64,000 nucleotides of DNA from NCBI GenBank assembly GCA_050299555.1, contig JBNKWA010000012.1, positions 72,275-136,274 on the forward strand. Direction: 5' to 3'. The position numbers were made by a program, and so were the translations under genes. Positions 26,481 through 35,569 of this stretch are shown piece by piece. The notes under the pieces are model-generated. The model did no database searches. It saw nothing but the letters and a program-made list of their open reading frames with translations, and was not told the origin of the DNA. The DNA comes from JBNKWA01 sp050299555 (lineage in GTDB: Bacteria; Pseudomonadota; Alphaproteobacteria; Rhodobacterales; Rhodobacteraceae). Numbering within the stretch: the first letter of the stretch is position 1; each line of letters starts with the position of its first letter.

Positions 26481-27314
26481 ATGGCCAAGGAGTCGGGCGG
26501 GGTAACGATCATCAAGAAGAAGAAGGTGGCCGGCGGCGACGGTCACCACGGCGGTGCATGGAAGGTGGCCTATGCCGACTTCGTCACCGCGATGATGGCG
26601 TTCTTCCTGCTGATGTGGCTTCTCAATGCGACGACCGAGGATCAGCGCAGGGGAATTGCCGACTATTTCAGGCCGACCATCCCCATTCATCGCACCGCTG
26701 GCGGTGGCGACGGGCCCATGAACGGCGAATCGGCCGTATCGCAGGAGACCCTGGAGATGATCGGCACCGGCGCGGTCACCAACCGGGATGCCAAGGACAA
26801 GCGCGATGGCCCCGAGGCGGATGGCCGCGCCATGCAGGAGGGCGAGGCGCTTGCCTCGGTGGAACGCGACCTGCTCGGGTCCACCGGCGAAAGCGAGCAC
26901 GAAGATGCGCTGCTGCAACACGTCACCACGCGGGTGACCGACGAGGGCCTGGTGATCGAGCTGTTCGACCTGCCGGATTCGCCGCTTTTCGTGGGTTCGT
27001 CCGAGGTGCTGACCGATACCGGCGACGAGCTTCTCCGGCTGATCGCCGACGTGTCGCAACAGGTCACCAACAGGCTTGCCGTGCGGGTTCATCTCAACGC
27101 CCAGCCACTGACGACCAGCAGCTATGACGGCTGGTCGCTGTCCACCGGGCGTGCGCTCCGCAGCCGCGAGGTTCTGGCCCGCGGCGGGCTGTTGCCGCAG
27201 CGTTTCGAACAGGTGACAGGCAAGGCCGACAAGGTGCCGGCGCAGCCGGACCCGTTCGATGTCCGCAACCGGCGGATCGAGATCGTGCTGCTGCGCAACC
27301 GGGCCGCGGGCTAG
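26481..27314 (+). CDS. motB: Flagellar motor stator protein MotB
   Basis: A 277-residue stator subunit that anchors the proton channel to peptidoglycan. The N-terminus has the basic IIKKKK stretch, then WKVAYADFVTAMMAFFLLMW, with the proton-carrying Asp33, as the single membrane helix. The C-terminal OmpA-like domain carries SYDGWSLSTGRALRSREVL and NRRIEIVLL. The ATG at 26481 has GGAGG eight bases upstream; an in-frame ATG at 26430 lacks this. It begins the rightward flagellar run; motA is not in the window. Confidence 0.92.
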   Translation: MAKESGGVTIIKKKKVAGGDGHHGGAWKVAYADFVTAMMAFFLLMWLLNATTEDQRRGIADYFRPTIPIHRTAGGGDGPMNGESAVSQETLEMIGTGAVTNRDAKDKRDGPEADGRAMQEGEALASVERDLLGSTGESEHEDALLQHVTTRVTDEGLVIELFDLPDSPLFVGSSEVLTDTGDELLRLIADVSQQVTNRLAVRVHLNAQPLTTSSYDGWSLSTGRALRSREVLARGGLLPQRFEQVTGKADKVPAQPDPFDVRNRRIEIVLLRNRAAG

Positions 27315-27532
27315 CGTTTCGGCCCAAGGGTCATCCTGGTCCGCCTTCGACACCCCGAGCGAAGATCGCCGGTGCCGGGTCGAGCCAGCCGGTCCGGCTT
27401 CGCCCTTGGCGTGCTCGCTGCGCAACCCACGAAGATAGATGGCATTTTAGCATTAGGGGAATGTTATCCGCGGGCTGCTCTAGTCGCCGAGAACAGGGCC
27501 GCCGACCGGTGCGACCCGAGAGGGAACAGAGC

Positions 27533-28840
27533 ATGAGTCTTTCGTCTTCGCTGAATGCCGGCGTCTCCGGCCTGAACGTCAACTCCAGCAAGCTGGCGAC
27601 GATCTCAGACAATATCGCCAACTCGGCCACCTACGGATACAAGCGCGCCGATGCCGATTTCTCCTCGCTGGTGATCGCGCAGCGCAAGGGGTCCTATTCG
27701 GCCGGCGGCGTGCGGGTTTCGGCCTTCCGGCAGGTCGATGCGCAGGGCACGCTGGTTGCGACGACCAACTCTACCGACCTTGCCATCAGCGGCCGCGGCA
27801 TGCTGCCGGTGACCCAGGCCGCGGCACTCGACGATGGTGCCGGTTCCTGGCCTCTGCTGCTCACCAGTACCGGCTCGTTCCGCGCCGACGCCGACGGATA
27901 CCTGAGGACCGAAAGCGATCTGGTGCTGCTTGGCTGGCCAGCGGACCCTGACGGCACGATTCCGGTGCAGCCACGCGACAGCGCCGCCGGCCTGCAGCCG
28001 GTGGTGGTCAACCGCAACCAGTTTGCCGCCAGCCCGACGACCGAAATGACGCTCGGCGCCAACCTGCCGGCGGAAGAGACGCAGGCTGGCTCCAGCGGCA
28101 CGACGCTGGAGTTGCCGGTGGAGTATTTCGACACCGTCGGGGCTTCGCAGACGCTGCTTGCCGAATTCACGCCCGTGGTGCCCGCCACCGGCCAGTCGAA
28201 TTCCTGGACGCTCACGCTGACCGATCTGTCGACCGGTGGCGCGGGTACGCTGATCGGTGACTTCACCGTCGATTTCGACACCAGCGCGGCCAATGGCGGG
28301 TCGATCCTGAGCGTCACCTCGAACGGCACCGGAACCTACGATTCGGTCACCGGCGAGGTGACCGTGGCACTGCCCGGCGGGCCGCTGACCGTCGGCATCG
28401 GTGTGCCTGGCTCTTCCAGCTTCCTGACCCAGCTTTCGGCCGAGTTCGCGCCCGTCGCGATCACCAAGAACGGCGCCAGGGTGGGCACGCTCTCGGGCGT
28501 CGAGGTGGACGTGAACGGCTACGTCATCGCCAGCTACGACACCGGCTTCACCCGGGTGATCTACCAGGTGCCGATCGCCGATGTCCCGAACCTCAATGGC
28601 CTCAGCGCCCGGGACAACCAGGCCTTTGCGATCTCGGCCGACAGCGGTCCGCTGTATCTCTGGAACGCAGGCGATGGCCCCACCGGCGAGGTGGCGGGCT
28701 ACGCCCGCGAGGAGTCGACCACCGACATCGCGGCCGAGCTGACCCAACTGATCCAGACCCAGCGCGCCTATTCGTCGAACGCAAAGATCATTCAGACGGT
28801 CGACGAGATGCTGCAGGAAACCACCAATATCAAGCGCTGA
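27533..28840 (+). CDS. flgE: Flagellar hook protein FlgE
   Basis: A 435-residue hook subunit. The N-terminal axial motif SSLNAGVSGLNVNSSKLATI leads to DNIANSATYGYKRADADF, and the C-terminal D0 helix is LIQTQRAYSSNAKIIQTVDE. The middle (about residues 150-330) is rich in Thr, Gly and Ser, as in the exposed hook domains. The ATG at 27533 follows AGGGAACAG. It lies 218 bases downstream of motB, so it may have its own promoter, and 24 bases before flgK. Confidence 0.93.
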   Translation: MSLSSSLNAGVSGLNVNSSKLATISDNIANSATYGYKRADADFSSLVIAQRKGSYSAGGVRVSAFRQVDAQGTLVATTNSTDLAISGRGMLPVTQAAALDDGAGSWPLLLTSTGSFRADADGYLRTESDLVLLGWPADPDGTIPVQPRDSAAGLQPVVVNRNQFAASPTTEMTLGANLPAEETQAGSSGTTLELPVEYFDTVGASQTLLAEFTPVVPATGQSNSWTLTLTDLSTGGAGTLIGDFTVDFDTSAANGGSILSVTSNGTGTYDSVTGEVTVALPGGPLTVGIGVPGSSSFLTQLSAEFAPVAITKNGARVGTLSGVEVDVNGYVIASYDTGFTRVIYQVPIADVPNLNGLSARDNQAFAISADSGPLYLWNAGDGPTGEVAGYAREESTTDIAAELTQLIQTQRAYSSNAKIIQTVDEMLQETTNIKR

Positions 28841-28864
28841 CCGGGGGTCAGCGGGAGTTAGCAC

Positions 28865-30331
28865 ATGAGTATCGCGAGCGCCTTGTCGAATGCCTTGTCG
28901 GGGCTGAATGCCGCGACCCGCAGCACGGAGCTGATCTCCAACAACGTCGCCAATGCACTGACCCCCGGATACGCCCGGCGGACGCTGGAGCTGGCCTCCG
29001 CCTCCGTGGCCGGGGTTGGCGCCGGCGTTCAGATCGCCGGCGTGCGCATGGCCGAAGATCCCGTGCTGACCGCCGAGCGGCGGCGGATCGACGCATCGGT
29101 CGGTGATGCCGAAACCCGGTTCGCGGCGCTGGACCGCATTGCCCAGGCGATCGGCGAGCCGGGCGAGGATCAGGCTCTGGCCAGCCGGGCCGCCGCCTTC
29201 GAGAACGCGCTCCTGGCCGCCGCCAACGATCCGTCCTCCACCAGCCGCCAGCTCAACGTGGTCGATGCCGGAAGAGAGCTGGCCGGGTCGCTCAACGACA
29301 TTGCGATGGAATACCGCACCATTCGCACCGATTCGGAGACCGACATCGCGCGGCAGGTGGATACCGTCAACACGACGCTGGAACGCATCGCCGAGCTCAA
29401 CCGCGAAATCCAGGTGCGCGGCACCGGAACCGGCGATGCTTCGGGGCTGATCGACGAACGCCGCCGGCTGGTCGACCAGATCTCCTCGATCATTCCGCTT
29501 CGAACGGCCATGCGCGACGGCAATCAGATCGCCCTGTTCTCGCGCAACGGCGCCGTGCTTCTCGATGGTGGCCGTCCCGCCGAACTGGGATTCACCAAGG
29601 CCACCATCGTCACCCAGGAGATGACCGTCGGAGGCATGCTGTCGGGCCTTACCCTGAACGACCGCAGCATCGATATCGGTACCGGAAGCGGGCAGGGGCT
29701 CCTCGACGGCGGCTCGCTGTCGGCGCTTTTCTATCGCCGTGATGTGTCGGTGCCGGCGGCCTACGACCAGTTGGATGCCTTTGCGGCCGATCTGGTGTCC
29801 CGGTTCCAGGACCCGGCGGTCGATCCGACCCTGACCGCCGGTGACGCAGGTTTCTTCACCGACGGCGGCTCTGCCTACCTGGCGGCCAACCAGTCGGGCC
29901 TGGCATCGCGACTCGCGGTCAACGCGGCGGTCGATCCGCGGGCCGGTGGCGCCGAGTGGCGCGTGCGTGATGGCATCAACGCGGCCACCCCGGGTGAAAG
30001 CGATTCATCGGCGATCCTGACCGCTCTTCTGGACGTGGCCCGCGATCCGCGCTCTGCGCCGGCCGCCTTCGGCATCACGGCCACCGGCAGTATCGCCGAA
30101 CTGGCCGAGGTCCTGACCTCGCACGTCGCCACCGAAGCGCGGTCCGCCGAAACGCGGGCGGCCACGGTTCGCGGCTACCAGGACAGCCTGGAGGCCAGCG
30201 AGAGTGCCGTGATTGGCGTCGACACCGACCGCGAGATGCAGCAGCTGATCCTGGCCGAACAGGCCTATGCTGCCAATGCGCGTGTCATTACCGTGGTGGA
30301 CAGCATGGTCCGCCGATTGCTGGAGATCTAG
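28865..30331 (+). CDS. flgK: Flagellar hook-filament junction protein 1, FlgK
   Basis: A 488-residue HAP1 protein that caps the hook and joins it to the filament. The N-terminus LSNALSGLNAATRSTELISN with NNVANALTPGYARR is the conserved axial segment; TVNTTLERIAELNREI and DERRRLVDQIS follow, and the C-terminal helix reads MQQLILAEQAYAANARVITV. Good GGGAG Shine-Dalgarno ahead of the ATG. Operon with flgE (24-base gap) and flgL (3-base gap). Confidence 0.93.
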   Translation: MSIASALSNALSGLNAATRSTELISNNVANALTPGYARRTLELASASVAGVGAGVQIAGVRMAEDPVLTAERRRIDASVGDAETRFAALDRIAQAIGEPGEDQALASRAAAFENALLAAANDPSSTSRQLNVVDAGRELAGSLNDIAMEYRTIRTDSETDIARQVDTVNTTLERIAELNREIQVRGTGTGDASGLIDERRRLVDQISSIIPLRTAMRDGNQIALFSRNGAVLLDGGRPAELGFTKATIVTQEMTVGGMLSGLTLNDRSIDIGTGSGQGLLDGGSLSALFYRRDVSVPAAYDQLDAFAADLVSRFQDPAVDPTLTAGDAGFFTDGGSAYLAANQSGLASRLAVNAAVDPRAGGAEWRVRDGINAATPGESDSSAILTALLDVARDPRSAPAAFGITATGSIAELAEVLTSHVATEARSAETRAATVRGYQDSLEASESAVIGVDTDREMQQLILAEQAYAANARVITVVDSMVRRLLEI

Positions 30332-30334
30332 GTC

Positions 30335-31345
30335 ATGTCCGTAGTGCAATCAGTGTCCGACCTGACGCGAAGCCTGACATTGCAACGCCAGGGCCGGGAC
30401 ATGCGCGCGGCGCTCGATGCCGCCGGCAAGGCCCTGACCACCGGCCTGCACCCGGACCTTCGCGCCGCGACCGACGGCAACCTGGGCCCGATCTTGGCGA
30501 TAGACCGGGACCTGGAGCGGATCGACGTGCAGCAATCCGGGCTCGCCCTGGCGCGCACCCGGGCCGCGGCATCGCAGGAAAAGCTCGGGTTGCTTGCCGG
30601 TATCGCCGACGAGACCGGCCTCAACATGCTCGCCGCCATCGGGCGCGGCGACCCGATCTCGGTGGAACGCTACGCGGCCGAGGCCTGGGCGGATCTCGAC
30701 ATGATCCGCGCTGCGGTGAACGCGGATTTCGGCGGCCGGCAGCTGTTCTCCGGTGCAGCGATGGATACGCCACCGCTGGCGGACACCGCCGTGGTCGTCG
30801 GTGATGTGCGCGCACTCATCGAGTCAGCGCCCGACAGCGCGACGGCCATCGCCGCCATCGATGCATATTTCTTCGACGCAGGCGGCGGCTTCGAAAGCAA
30901 CGTCTATCTCGGGTCGACCACCGACGCGCCAGCGGTGGAACTGGCCGCCGGCGCCAGGCTGGATTTCCTGCCGCGCGCCGATGCGACACCAGTTCGCTAC
31001 CTGATGCGCGGGCTGGCCATCGCAGCCGCCATTTCGGACGGTGCCAGTACCGCAAGCGACGAGATGCGCAACGACCTCTTGGCAGAGGCTGGCGGCGGCA
31101 TTTCCGGATCCAAATCGAACCTGGTGGGAATGGCGGCGGGATTGGGGATCGCGCAGCAGCAGATCGAGGACGCGCAGTCCTTCGCCAGCGGCGAACGTGA
31201 CCGGCTGCAACTGGCACGTGGCGATCTTGCAGGCGTGGACAGCTATACCGCCGCCACGGACTTTGCCGCCCTCGAGCAGCAGTTGCAGGCGCTCTACACC
31301 GTGACCGTGCGAATGTCGTCACTGAACCTGACGAACTACCTGTGA
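30335..31345 (+). CDS. flgL: Flagellar hook-filament junction protein 3, FlgL
   Basis: A 336-residue HAP3 protein linking hook and filament, flagellin-like at both ends. The N-terminal helix (SVVQSVSDLTRSLTLQRQG) and the C-terminal LEQQLQALYTVTVRMSSLNL pair in the assembled rod. The central FGGRQLFSGAAMDTPPL stretch is the FlgL hallmark. The stop overlaps the flgI ATG in a TGATG. Confidence 0.9.
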   Translation: MSVVQSVSDLTRSLTLQRQGRDMRAALDAAGKALTTGLHPDLRAATDGNLGPILAIDRDLERIDVQQSGLALARTRAAASQEKLGLLAGIADETGLNMLAAIGRGDPISVERYAAEAWADLDMIRAAVNADFGGRQLFSGAAMDTPPLADTAVVVGDVRALIESAPDSATAIAAIDAYFFDAGGGFESNVYLGSTTDAPAVELAAGARLDFLPRADATPVRYLMRGLAIAAAISDGASTASDEMRNDLLAEAGGGISGSKSNLVGMAAGLGIAQQQIEDAQSFASGERDRLQLARGDLAGVDSYTAATDFAALEQQLQALYTVTVRMSSLNLTNYL

Positions 31346-32478
31346 TGGCGGTTTCCGGACGCGTTGCCGGCCTGCTGCAATGCGCCGCCATTTTCTTGCT
31401 GGCGCTGGCCCTGGGCTGCCCGGCATCCGCCGGCCCGGCCAGGATCAAGGACCTGGTCGAGTTTGACGGTGTACGCGGCAACGATCTGGTGGGGTATGGC
31501 CTGGTCGTCGGTCTGAACGGTACCGGCGACAGCCTGCGCAATGCACCATTCACCGAAGAAGCCATGGTGAACCTGCTCGAACGCTTGGGTATCAACGTGT
31601 CGGGCGAGCAGTTCCGTGCCCGTAACGTTGCTGCCGTTCTTGTCACCGGCGCGCTGCCGCCGTTCGCCCGGGCCGGCGGCAGGATGGACGTGACGGTGTC
31701 GACCATCGGCGATGCCAAGAGCCTGCTTGGCGGCACGCTCGTAATGACCCCCCTCAATGCTGCCGACGGGCAGATCTATGCGGTGGCACAAGGCTCGGTG
31801 ATTGCCGGTGGCGCGGTTGCCCAGGGTGAGGCCGCGACGGTCACCCAAGGGGTGCCGACGGCAGGCGTGATTCCGAACGGGGCCCGGGTCGAGCGGGAGA
31901 TCGACTTCCGCTTCGCCGACCTGACCGACATGCGTCTGGCGCTGCGTGACCCCGACTTCACCACTGCCGCCCGGATTGAGCAGGCGATCAATGCGCGCGT
32001 CGGAGCCCAGATCGCGACCATGCTCGATTCCGGAACGGTGCAGCTGGATCTCAATCGCCGGGGATTGCCGTCGCTGCCTCGGCTCATCAGCCTTCTGGAG
32101 AATATCGAGGTCAACTCCGAGCAGAAGGCGCGCGTCGTGGTGGACCAGCGTTCGGGCACGATCGTGCTCGGCTCCGACGTCAGGATTTCCCGCGTTGCCG
32201 TGAGCCAGGGGAACCTCACGCTCAGGGTTCAGGAAACGCCGCTTGTGGTCCAGCCAAATCCGTTTTCGCCCGATGGCGAGGCGATCGTCGTCCCGAGAAC
32301 CGGCGTGCAGCTGAACCAGGACCCGGGCACGCAACTGGCGCTGGTCGAGGATTCGGTCTCGTTGCCCGAGGTGATCGAGGGACTGAACGCGCTGGGCGTT
32401 TCGCCCCGCGACATGATCGAGATTCTCAAGGCGATCAAGGCGGCCGGCGCGCTGCACGCGGAGTTTGTCGTCCAGTAG
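31345..32478 (+). CDS. flgI: Flagellar P-ring protein FlgI
   Basis: A 377-residue periplasmic ring protein that forms the bushing around the rod. A clear signal peptide (LLQCAAIFLLALALGCPASA) is followed by the family start ARIKDLVEFDGVRGNDLVGYGLVVGLNGTG and the motifs SLLGGTLVMTPLNAADGQIY and VVDQRSGTIVLGSDVRIS. The ATG at 31345 overlaps the flgL stop (TGATG); a GTG one codon earlier is also possible. Last gene of this flagellar run; flgH and other rod genes are outside the window. Confidence 0.95.
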   Translation: MAVSGRVAGLLQCAAIFLLALALGCPASAGPARIKDLVEFDGVRGNDLVGYGLVVGLNGTGDSLRNAPFTEEAMVNLLERLGINVSGEQFRARNVAAVLVTGALPPFARAGGRMDVTVSTIGDAKSLLGGTLVMTPLNAADGQIYAVAQGSVIAGGAVAQGEAATVTQGVPTAGVIPNGARVEREIDFRFADLTDMRLALRDPDFTTAARIEQAINARVGAQIATMLDSGTVQLDLNRRGLPSLPRLISLLENIEVNSEQKARVVVDQRSGTIVLGSDVRISRVAVSQGNLTLRVQETPLVVQPNPFSPDGEAIVVPRTGVQLNQDPGTQLALVEDSVSLPEVIEGLNALGVSPRDMIEILKAIKAAGALHAEFVVQ

Positions 32479-32749
32479 CGCGGCCACCGGCCGGGGCCCC
32501 GAACCCTGGTAGTGCCCCAGCGCTGCCGACGAATGTCAGGGTCCCGGGCGAGCCGAAAGGCATTCGGTCCGGTCCCGACCGATGGACGCCCGGCAACCAT
32601 CCCGGGCGTTGCGTGCGTGCTCGGGACGCCGCCCGATCAGGAGCGGGAACCACCTGGCGCGTCCCGTTCAGATTCCCCCGACCCACCTCTTGCAATCGCC
32701 GGCGCGCTCGGTCAGGCAGAGATCGCCTGCCCGGAGACAGTGAGCCACG

Positions 32750-34027
32750 ATGATCGCGCCGCACGGAGACGGCCATTCAGGAGCGAATGCCGATCCGGCC
32801 CTACCGGCATCGTCGGCGCAAGCGCTCGCGGCGGGTTGGCCGGGAACCCCCGCGGCGGCCACCGGCCGCGCCTCCGGCCCGGCCGTTCTGCCGCTGCAGA
32901 TGGTCTTCTTCTTCAACGCGTTGGCTCTGGCCGTATGGTTCCCGCGCATCCCCGACGTCAAGGCGGCGCTCGACCTCGATCTTTTCGTGCTGTCGATCTG
33001 CTTTTTCATGATGCCCTTCGGCACCCTCCTCGGCTTCACCGCCGCCGCTGCGCTGTCGGAGCGCTTCGGCACCAGGAGCGTCTGCCGCTGGGCCGGCTCT
33101 GCCTTTCCGCTCCTGTTCATCATGCCGGCCCTGGCCACCAGTGCCGTTCAGCTCGGCGCTGTCCTGTTCGTGGCCGGCATCGGCATCGCCCAGATCGAGG
33201 TGGCGATGAACACCGCGGCCAGCCAGTTCGAGACCGACACCGGACGCCGGGTCATGTCGCGCTGCCACGGTTTCTGGAGCATCGGATCGGTGGCGGGTGC
33301 CGCCATCGGCAGCACATTGGCCGCGGCACGCCTGCCGGTGGCCGCGCAGCAGGTAACGCTGGAGGTCGCCGTCGCCGTGGCCACGTTCTGGTGGGCCGGC
33401 CGGATGGCGCCCCTGCAATCCCGAACTCCGGCATCGCTGGCACGCTTCGTGCTGCCGGGCCGCGCGGTTCTTGGGCTCTGCCTGGTGCCGTTGGGCGCCC
33501 TGCTTCTGGAAGGGGCGATGTTCGAGTGGTCGGCCATCTTCATGCGTGAGGACCTGGGCCTGTCGCCCGGCGCGGCCGGCTTCGGCTTCACCACCTTCGC
33601 CCTGGCGATGGCCGCGTCGCGCCTGTCGGGCGACCTGATCGCCGACCGCCTCGGCCCGCGCACCGTCCTGATCGGTTCATGCGTCCTGGCGGCCACGGGG
33701 ATCCTCGGCTTCAGCCTCGCCGGCGGGCTGACCGCGGCGCTGCCCTTTGCGGCGCTCCTCGGGCTCGGCATCGGCAACGTCTATCCGCTGACCATATCGG
33801 TGGTCGGCAAGCTGCCGCACGGCCGGCCGGAACGGAACATCGCCGCCCTGACCCTGATCGCCTTCTGCGCCTTCCTGGTCGGCCCGCCGCTGATCGGCAC
33901 GCTGGGCAGCGCCATCGGCCTGCCCCTGGCACTCACCGTGCTGACCCCGTTCGGCATCTATCCACTGTGGCTGATCCTGTCCGGCCGCGCCACTTTCCCG
34001 ACGCGAGACACCGATGCAGGCGCCTGA
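32750..34027 (+). CDS. MFS transporter
   Basis: A 425-residue major facilitator with about twelve transmembrane helices. After a poorly conserved 45-residue N-terminal tail the transporter begins at LPLQMVFFFNALALAVWFPRIPDVKAAL, a start typical of the YbjJ-like MFS subgroup. The loop 2-3 signature is LSERFGTRSVCR and the matching half-repeat is DLIADRLGPRTVL. Substrate unknown. The 271 bases between flgI and this gene contain no visible gene. It overlaps the next gene by 14 bases, so the two are probably coupled. Confidence 0.85.
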   Translation: MIAPHGDGHSGANADPALPASSAQALAAGWPGTPAAATGRASGPAVLPLQMVFFFNALALAVWFPRIPDVKAALDLDLFVLSICFFMMPFGTLLGFTAAAALSERFGTRSVCRWAGSAFPLLFIMPALATSAVQLGAVLFVAGIGIAQIEVAMNTAASQFETDTGRRVMSRCHGFWSIGSVAGAAIGSTLAAARLPVAAQQVTLEVAVAVATFWWAGRMAPLQSRTPASLARFVLPGRAVLGLCLVPLGALLLEGAMFEWSAIFMREDLGLSPGAAGFGFTTFALAMAASRLSGDLIADRLGPRTVLIGSCVLAATGILGFSLAGGLTAALPFAALLGLGIGNVYPLTISVVGKLPHGRPERNIAALTLIAFCAFLVGPPLIGTLGSAIGLPLALTVLTPFGIYPLWLILSGRATFPTRDTDAGA

Positions 34028-34625
34028 AGCGGTCATATTCGACATTGGCAACGTCCTGATCCGCTGGGACCCCGACCAGCTCTATCGCCAATTGGTCCCC
34101 GACCCCGCTGCCCGACGGGCCCTGTTCGAGACCGTCGATCTTGAGGGCATGAACGATGCCGTCGATCGCGGTCAGCCTTTCCGCGAGACGATCTACGCCA
34201 CCGCCGAGCGCTATCCAGAGCATCGCGACCTGATCCGCGCCTGGCATGACCGCTGGATCGAGATGGCCAGCCCGGCGATCCCGGAAAGCTGGGCGCTGCT
34301 GCGCCGGTTGCGCGGCGAGGGCATCCCGGTCTTCGCCCTGTCCAACTTCGGCCGCGAGAGCTTTGCCTATGCCGAAACCGTCTATCCGGAACTGGCCGAG
34401 TTCGACCGGCGGTTCATTTCCGGCCATCTCGGCTGCATCAAGCCCGACCCGCGAATCTACCAGATCGTGGAAGAGGAGTCGGGCCTTGCCGGGCCGGCGC
34501 TGTTCTTCACCGACGACCGGGCCGACAATATCGATGCCGCACGGACCCGGCAGTGGCAGGCGCACCACTTCAGCGAACCGCAGGGCTTGCGGGCCGCGCT
34601 GCAGGCCGCCGGCCTGCCGGTCTGA
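34014..34625 (+). CDS. HAD-IA family hydrolase
   Basis: A 203-residue haloacid dehalogenase-fold hydrolase, probably a small-molecule phosphatase. Motif I is FDIGNVLIRWD, with the second catalytic residue Asn instead of Asp, which occurs in the YihX-like branch. Motif II is FALSNFG, motif III IKPDPRIYQ, and motif IV FFTDDRADNI. The N-terminus overlaps the MFS gene by 14 bases. Substrate cannot be told from the sequence; YihX relatives act on sugar phosphates. Confidence 0.88.
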   Translation: MQAPEAVIFDIGNVLIRWDPDQLYRQLVPDPAARRALFETVDLEGMNDAVDRGQPFRETIYATAERYPEHRDLIRAWHDRWIEMASPAIPESWALLRRLRGEGIPVFALSNFGRESFAYAETVYPELAEFDRRFISGHLGCIKPDPRIYQIVEEESGLAGPALFFTDDRADNIDAARTRQWQAHHFSEPQGLRAALQAAGLPV

Positions 34626-34727
34626 GCCGCGCCCGCGGTCTTGCGCGACGCCGCCGGCCGCGATATCAGCCGGCCCGCAACACGAAGTCTCCGCAACCTT
34701 CGCAAAAAAACGGAAAGCCGTCAGATC

Positions 34728-35357
34728 ATGACCCGTCACCTTGCCGCTGGCATTGCCGCCATGGCTGCCATCGTCGTCGCCTCCAACATCCTGGTGCAGT
34801 TCCTGTTCGGCCAGTGGCTGACCTGGGGCGCCTTCACCTATCTGCTGGCCTTTCTGGTGACCGACGTGATGACCCGCATCTACGGTGCCGCCGAGGCCCG
34901 CAAGGTGGTGCTCGCCGGCTTCGTCGTCGGGCTGGCCTGCTCGGCCATCGGCACCCAGATCGAGGGCGCCTTCGGACCCCTGGTCACGCTGCGGGTGGCG
35001 ATCGGGTCCGGCCTTGCCTTCCTCATCGCCCAGCTCCTCGACATCGGCATCTTCCGCGCCCTCGCCCGGTCGGTCTGGTGGCTGCCGCCGCTGGTCTCGT
35101 CGGTCATCGGCGGCGCGCTCGACACGGTGATCTTCTTCAGCCTCGCCTTTGCCGCCGGGCTCAGCTTCATCGCGCCCTCGGTGGATGTTGCCTGGGCCAA
35201 TGAGGCGCTGCCGCTGCTGGGCATCGGTCCGGTCGCGCCGCTATGGCTCAGCCTCGCGGTCGCCGATTACAGCGTCAAGCTGGCCATCGCGCTGCTGGCG
35301 CTGGTGCCGTTCCGCGTGGCCATCGCCAGGCTGTCGACCGGCGCAATTGCGCATTGA
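34728..35357 (+). CDS. Queuosine precursor transporter (YhhQ/DUF165)
   Basis: A 209-residue inner-membrane protein for uptake of queuosine precursors such as preQ0 or preQ1. Six helices can be traced, with the family's TDVMTRIYGAAEARKVVLAGF between helices 2 and 3 and a final IALLALVPFRVAI. The ATG at 34728 has GGAAAG upstream; a longer in-frame version from 34641 is unlikely. The stop overlaps the -35 box of the small transcript that follows. Confidence 0.88.
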   Translation: MTRHLAAGIAAMAAIVVASNILVQFLFGQWLTWGAFTYLLAFLVTDVMTRIYGAAEARKVVLAGFVVGLACSAIGTQIEGAFGPLVTLRVAIGSGLAFLIAQLLDIGIFRALARSVWWLPPLVSSVIGGALDTVIFFSLAFAAGLSFIAPSVDVAWANEALPLLGIGPVAPLWLSLAVADYSVKLAIALLALVPFRVAIARLSTGAIAH

Positions 35358-35382
35358 CATAGTCTGACGCTGTGGCACCATC
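35354..35382 (+). promoter_or_regulatory. Promoter of the small SD-mimic transcript
   Basis: Perfect -35 box TTGACA at 35354-35359, overlapping the yhhQ stop codon, with a weak -10 candidate around 35376-35382 (CACCAT or ACCATC) at 16-17-base spacing. Alphaproteobacterial -10 boxes are often loose. It makes the downstream unit independent of yhhQ. Confidence 0.55.
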
Positions 35383-35401
35383 GGTGTCAGGTTAAACAAG
35401 C

Positions 35402-35416
35402 GAAAGGAGGTGATCC
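35402..35416 (+). promoter_or_regulatory. Extended Shine-Dalgarno, complementary to the whole 16S rRNA 3' tail
   Basis: GAAAGGAGGTGATCC, 15 bases that are the full complement of the 16S 3' end usual in alphaproteobacteria (GGATCACCTCCTTTC). Ordinary sites pair over 4-8 bases. The ATG follows after a single G (35418), which is too close for normal start spacing from the GGAGG core by the 3' part of the match, though the GGAGG itself is seven bases away. Confidence 0.8.
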
Positions 35417-35417
35417 G

Positions 35418-35474
35418 ATGTCTCACGAGGTTTTGGAGAGCAGGATCGGGTTGAAACAGGGGGTGGCCGGCTGA
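35418..35474 (+). CDS. 18-codon ORF behind the extended Shine-Dalgarno
   Basis: ATG at 35418 to TGA at 35472-35474, encoding MSHEVLESRIGLKQGVAG. It is directly preceded by the exceptional ribosome-binding site and ends 31 bases before the predicted anti-anti-SD hairpin. It may be a true micropeptide or a leader whose translation matters more than its product. No similarity is recognised. Confidence 0.5.
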   Translation: MSHEVLESRIGLKQGVAG

Positions 35475-35545
35475 ACCACGCGTTCGGCGTTGCGACACCC
35501 TGAAGGATCGGCCCGCACGGACCGCCTCCAGAAATCTCAAATGTG

Positions 35546-35569
35546 AAGGCCGCCCCGAGGGGCGGCCTT
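35546..35569 (+). terminator. Intrinsic terminator of the small transcript
   Basis: AAGGCCGCCCC (35546-35556) pairs with GGGGCGGCCTT (35559-35569), an 11-base stem, followed by CTTCTTCG. A strong GC hairpin with a short pyrimidine tail. Confidence 0.8.

Noticed and set aside
27425..27460. Sigma-54-like promoter before flgE (TGGCATTTTAGCATTA)
   Set aside because: The GG and GC elements are seven bases apart instead of ten.
27435..27475. Sigma-28-type promoter before flgE
   Set aside because: A/T-rich sequence is present, but no clear TAAA-N15-GCCGATAA match could be found.
35472..35546. Read-through of the TGA ending the micro-ORF (selenocysteine or recoding)
   Set aside because: No SECIS-like hairpin directly after the TGA, and the downstream bases are better explained as the anti-Shine-Dalgarno structure.
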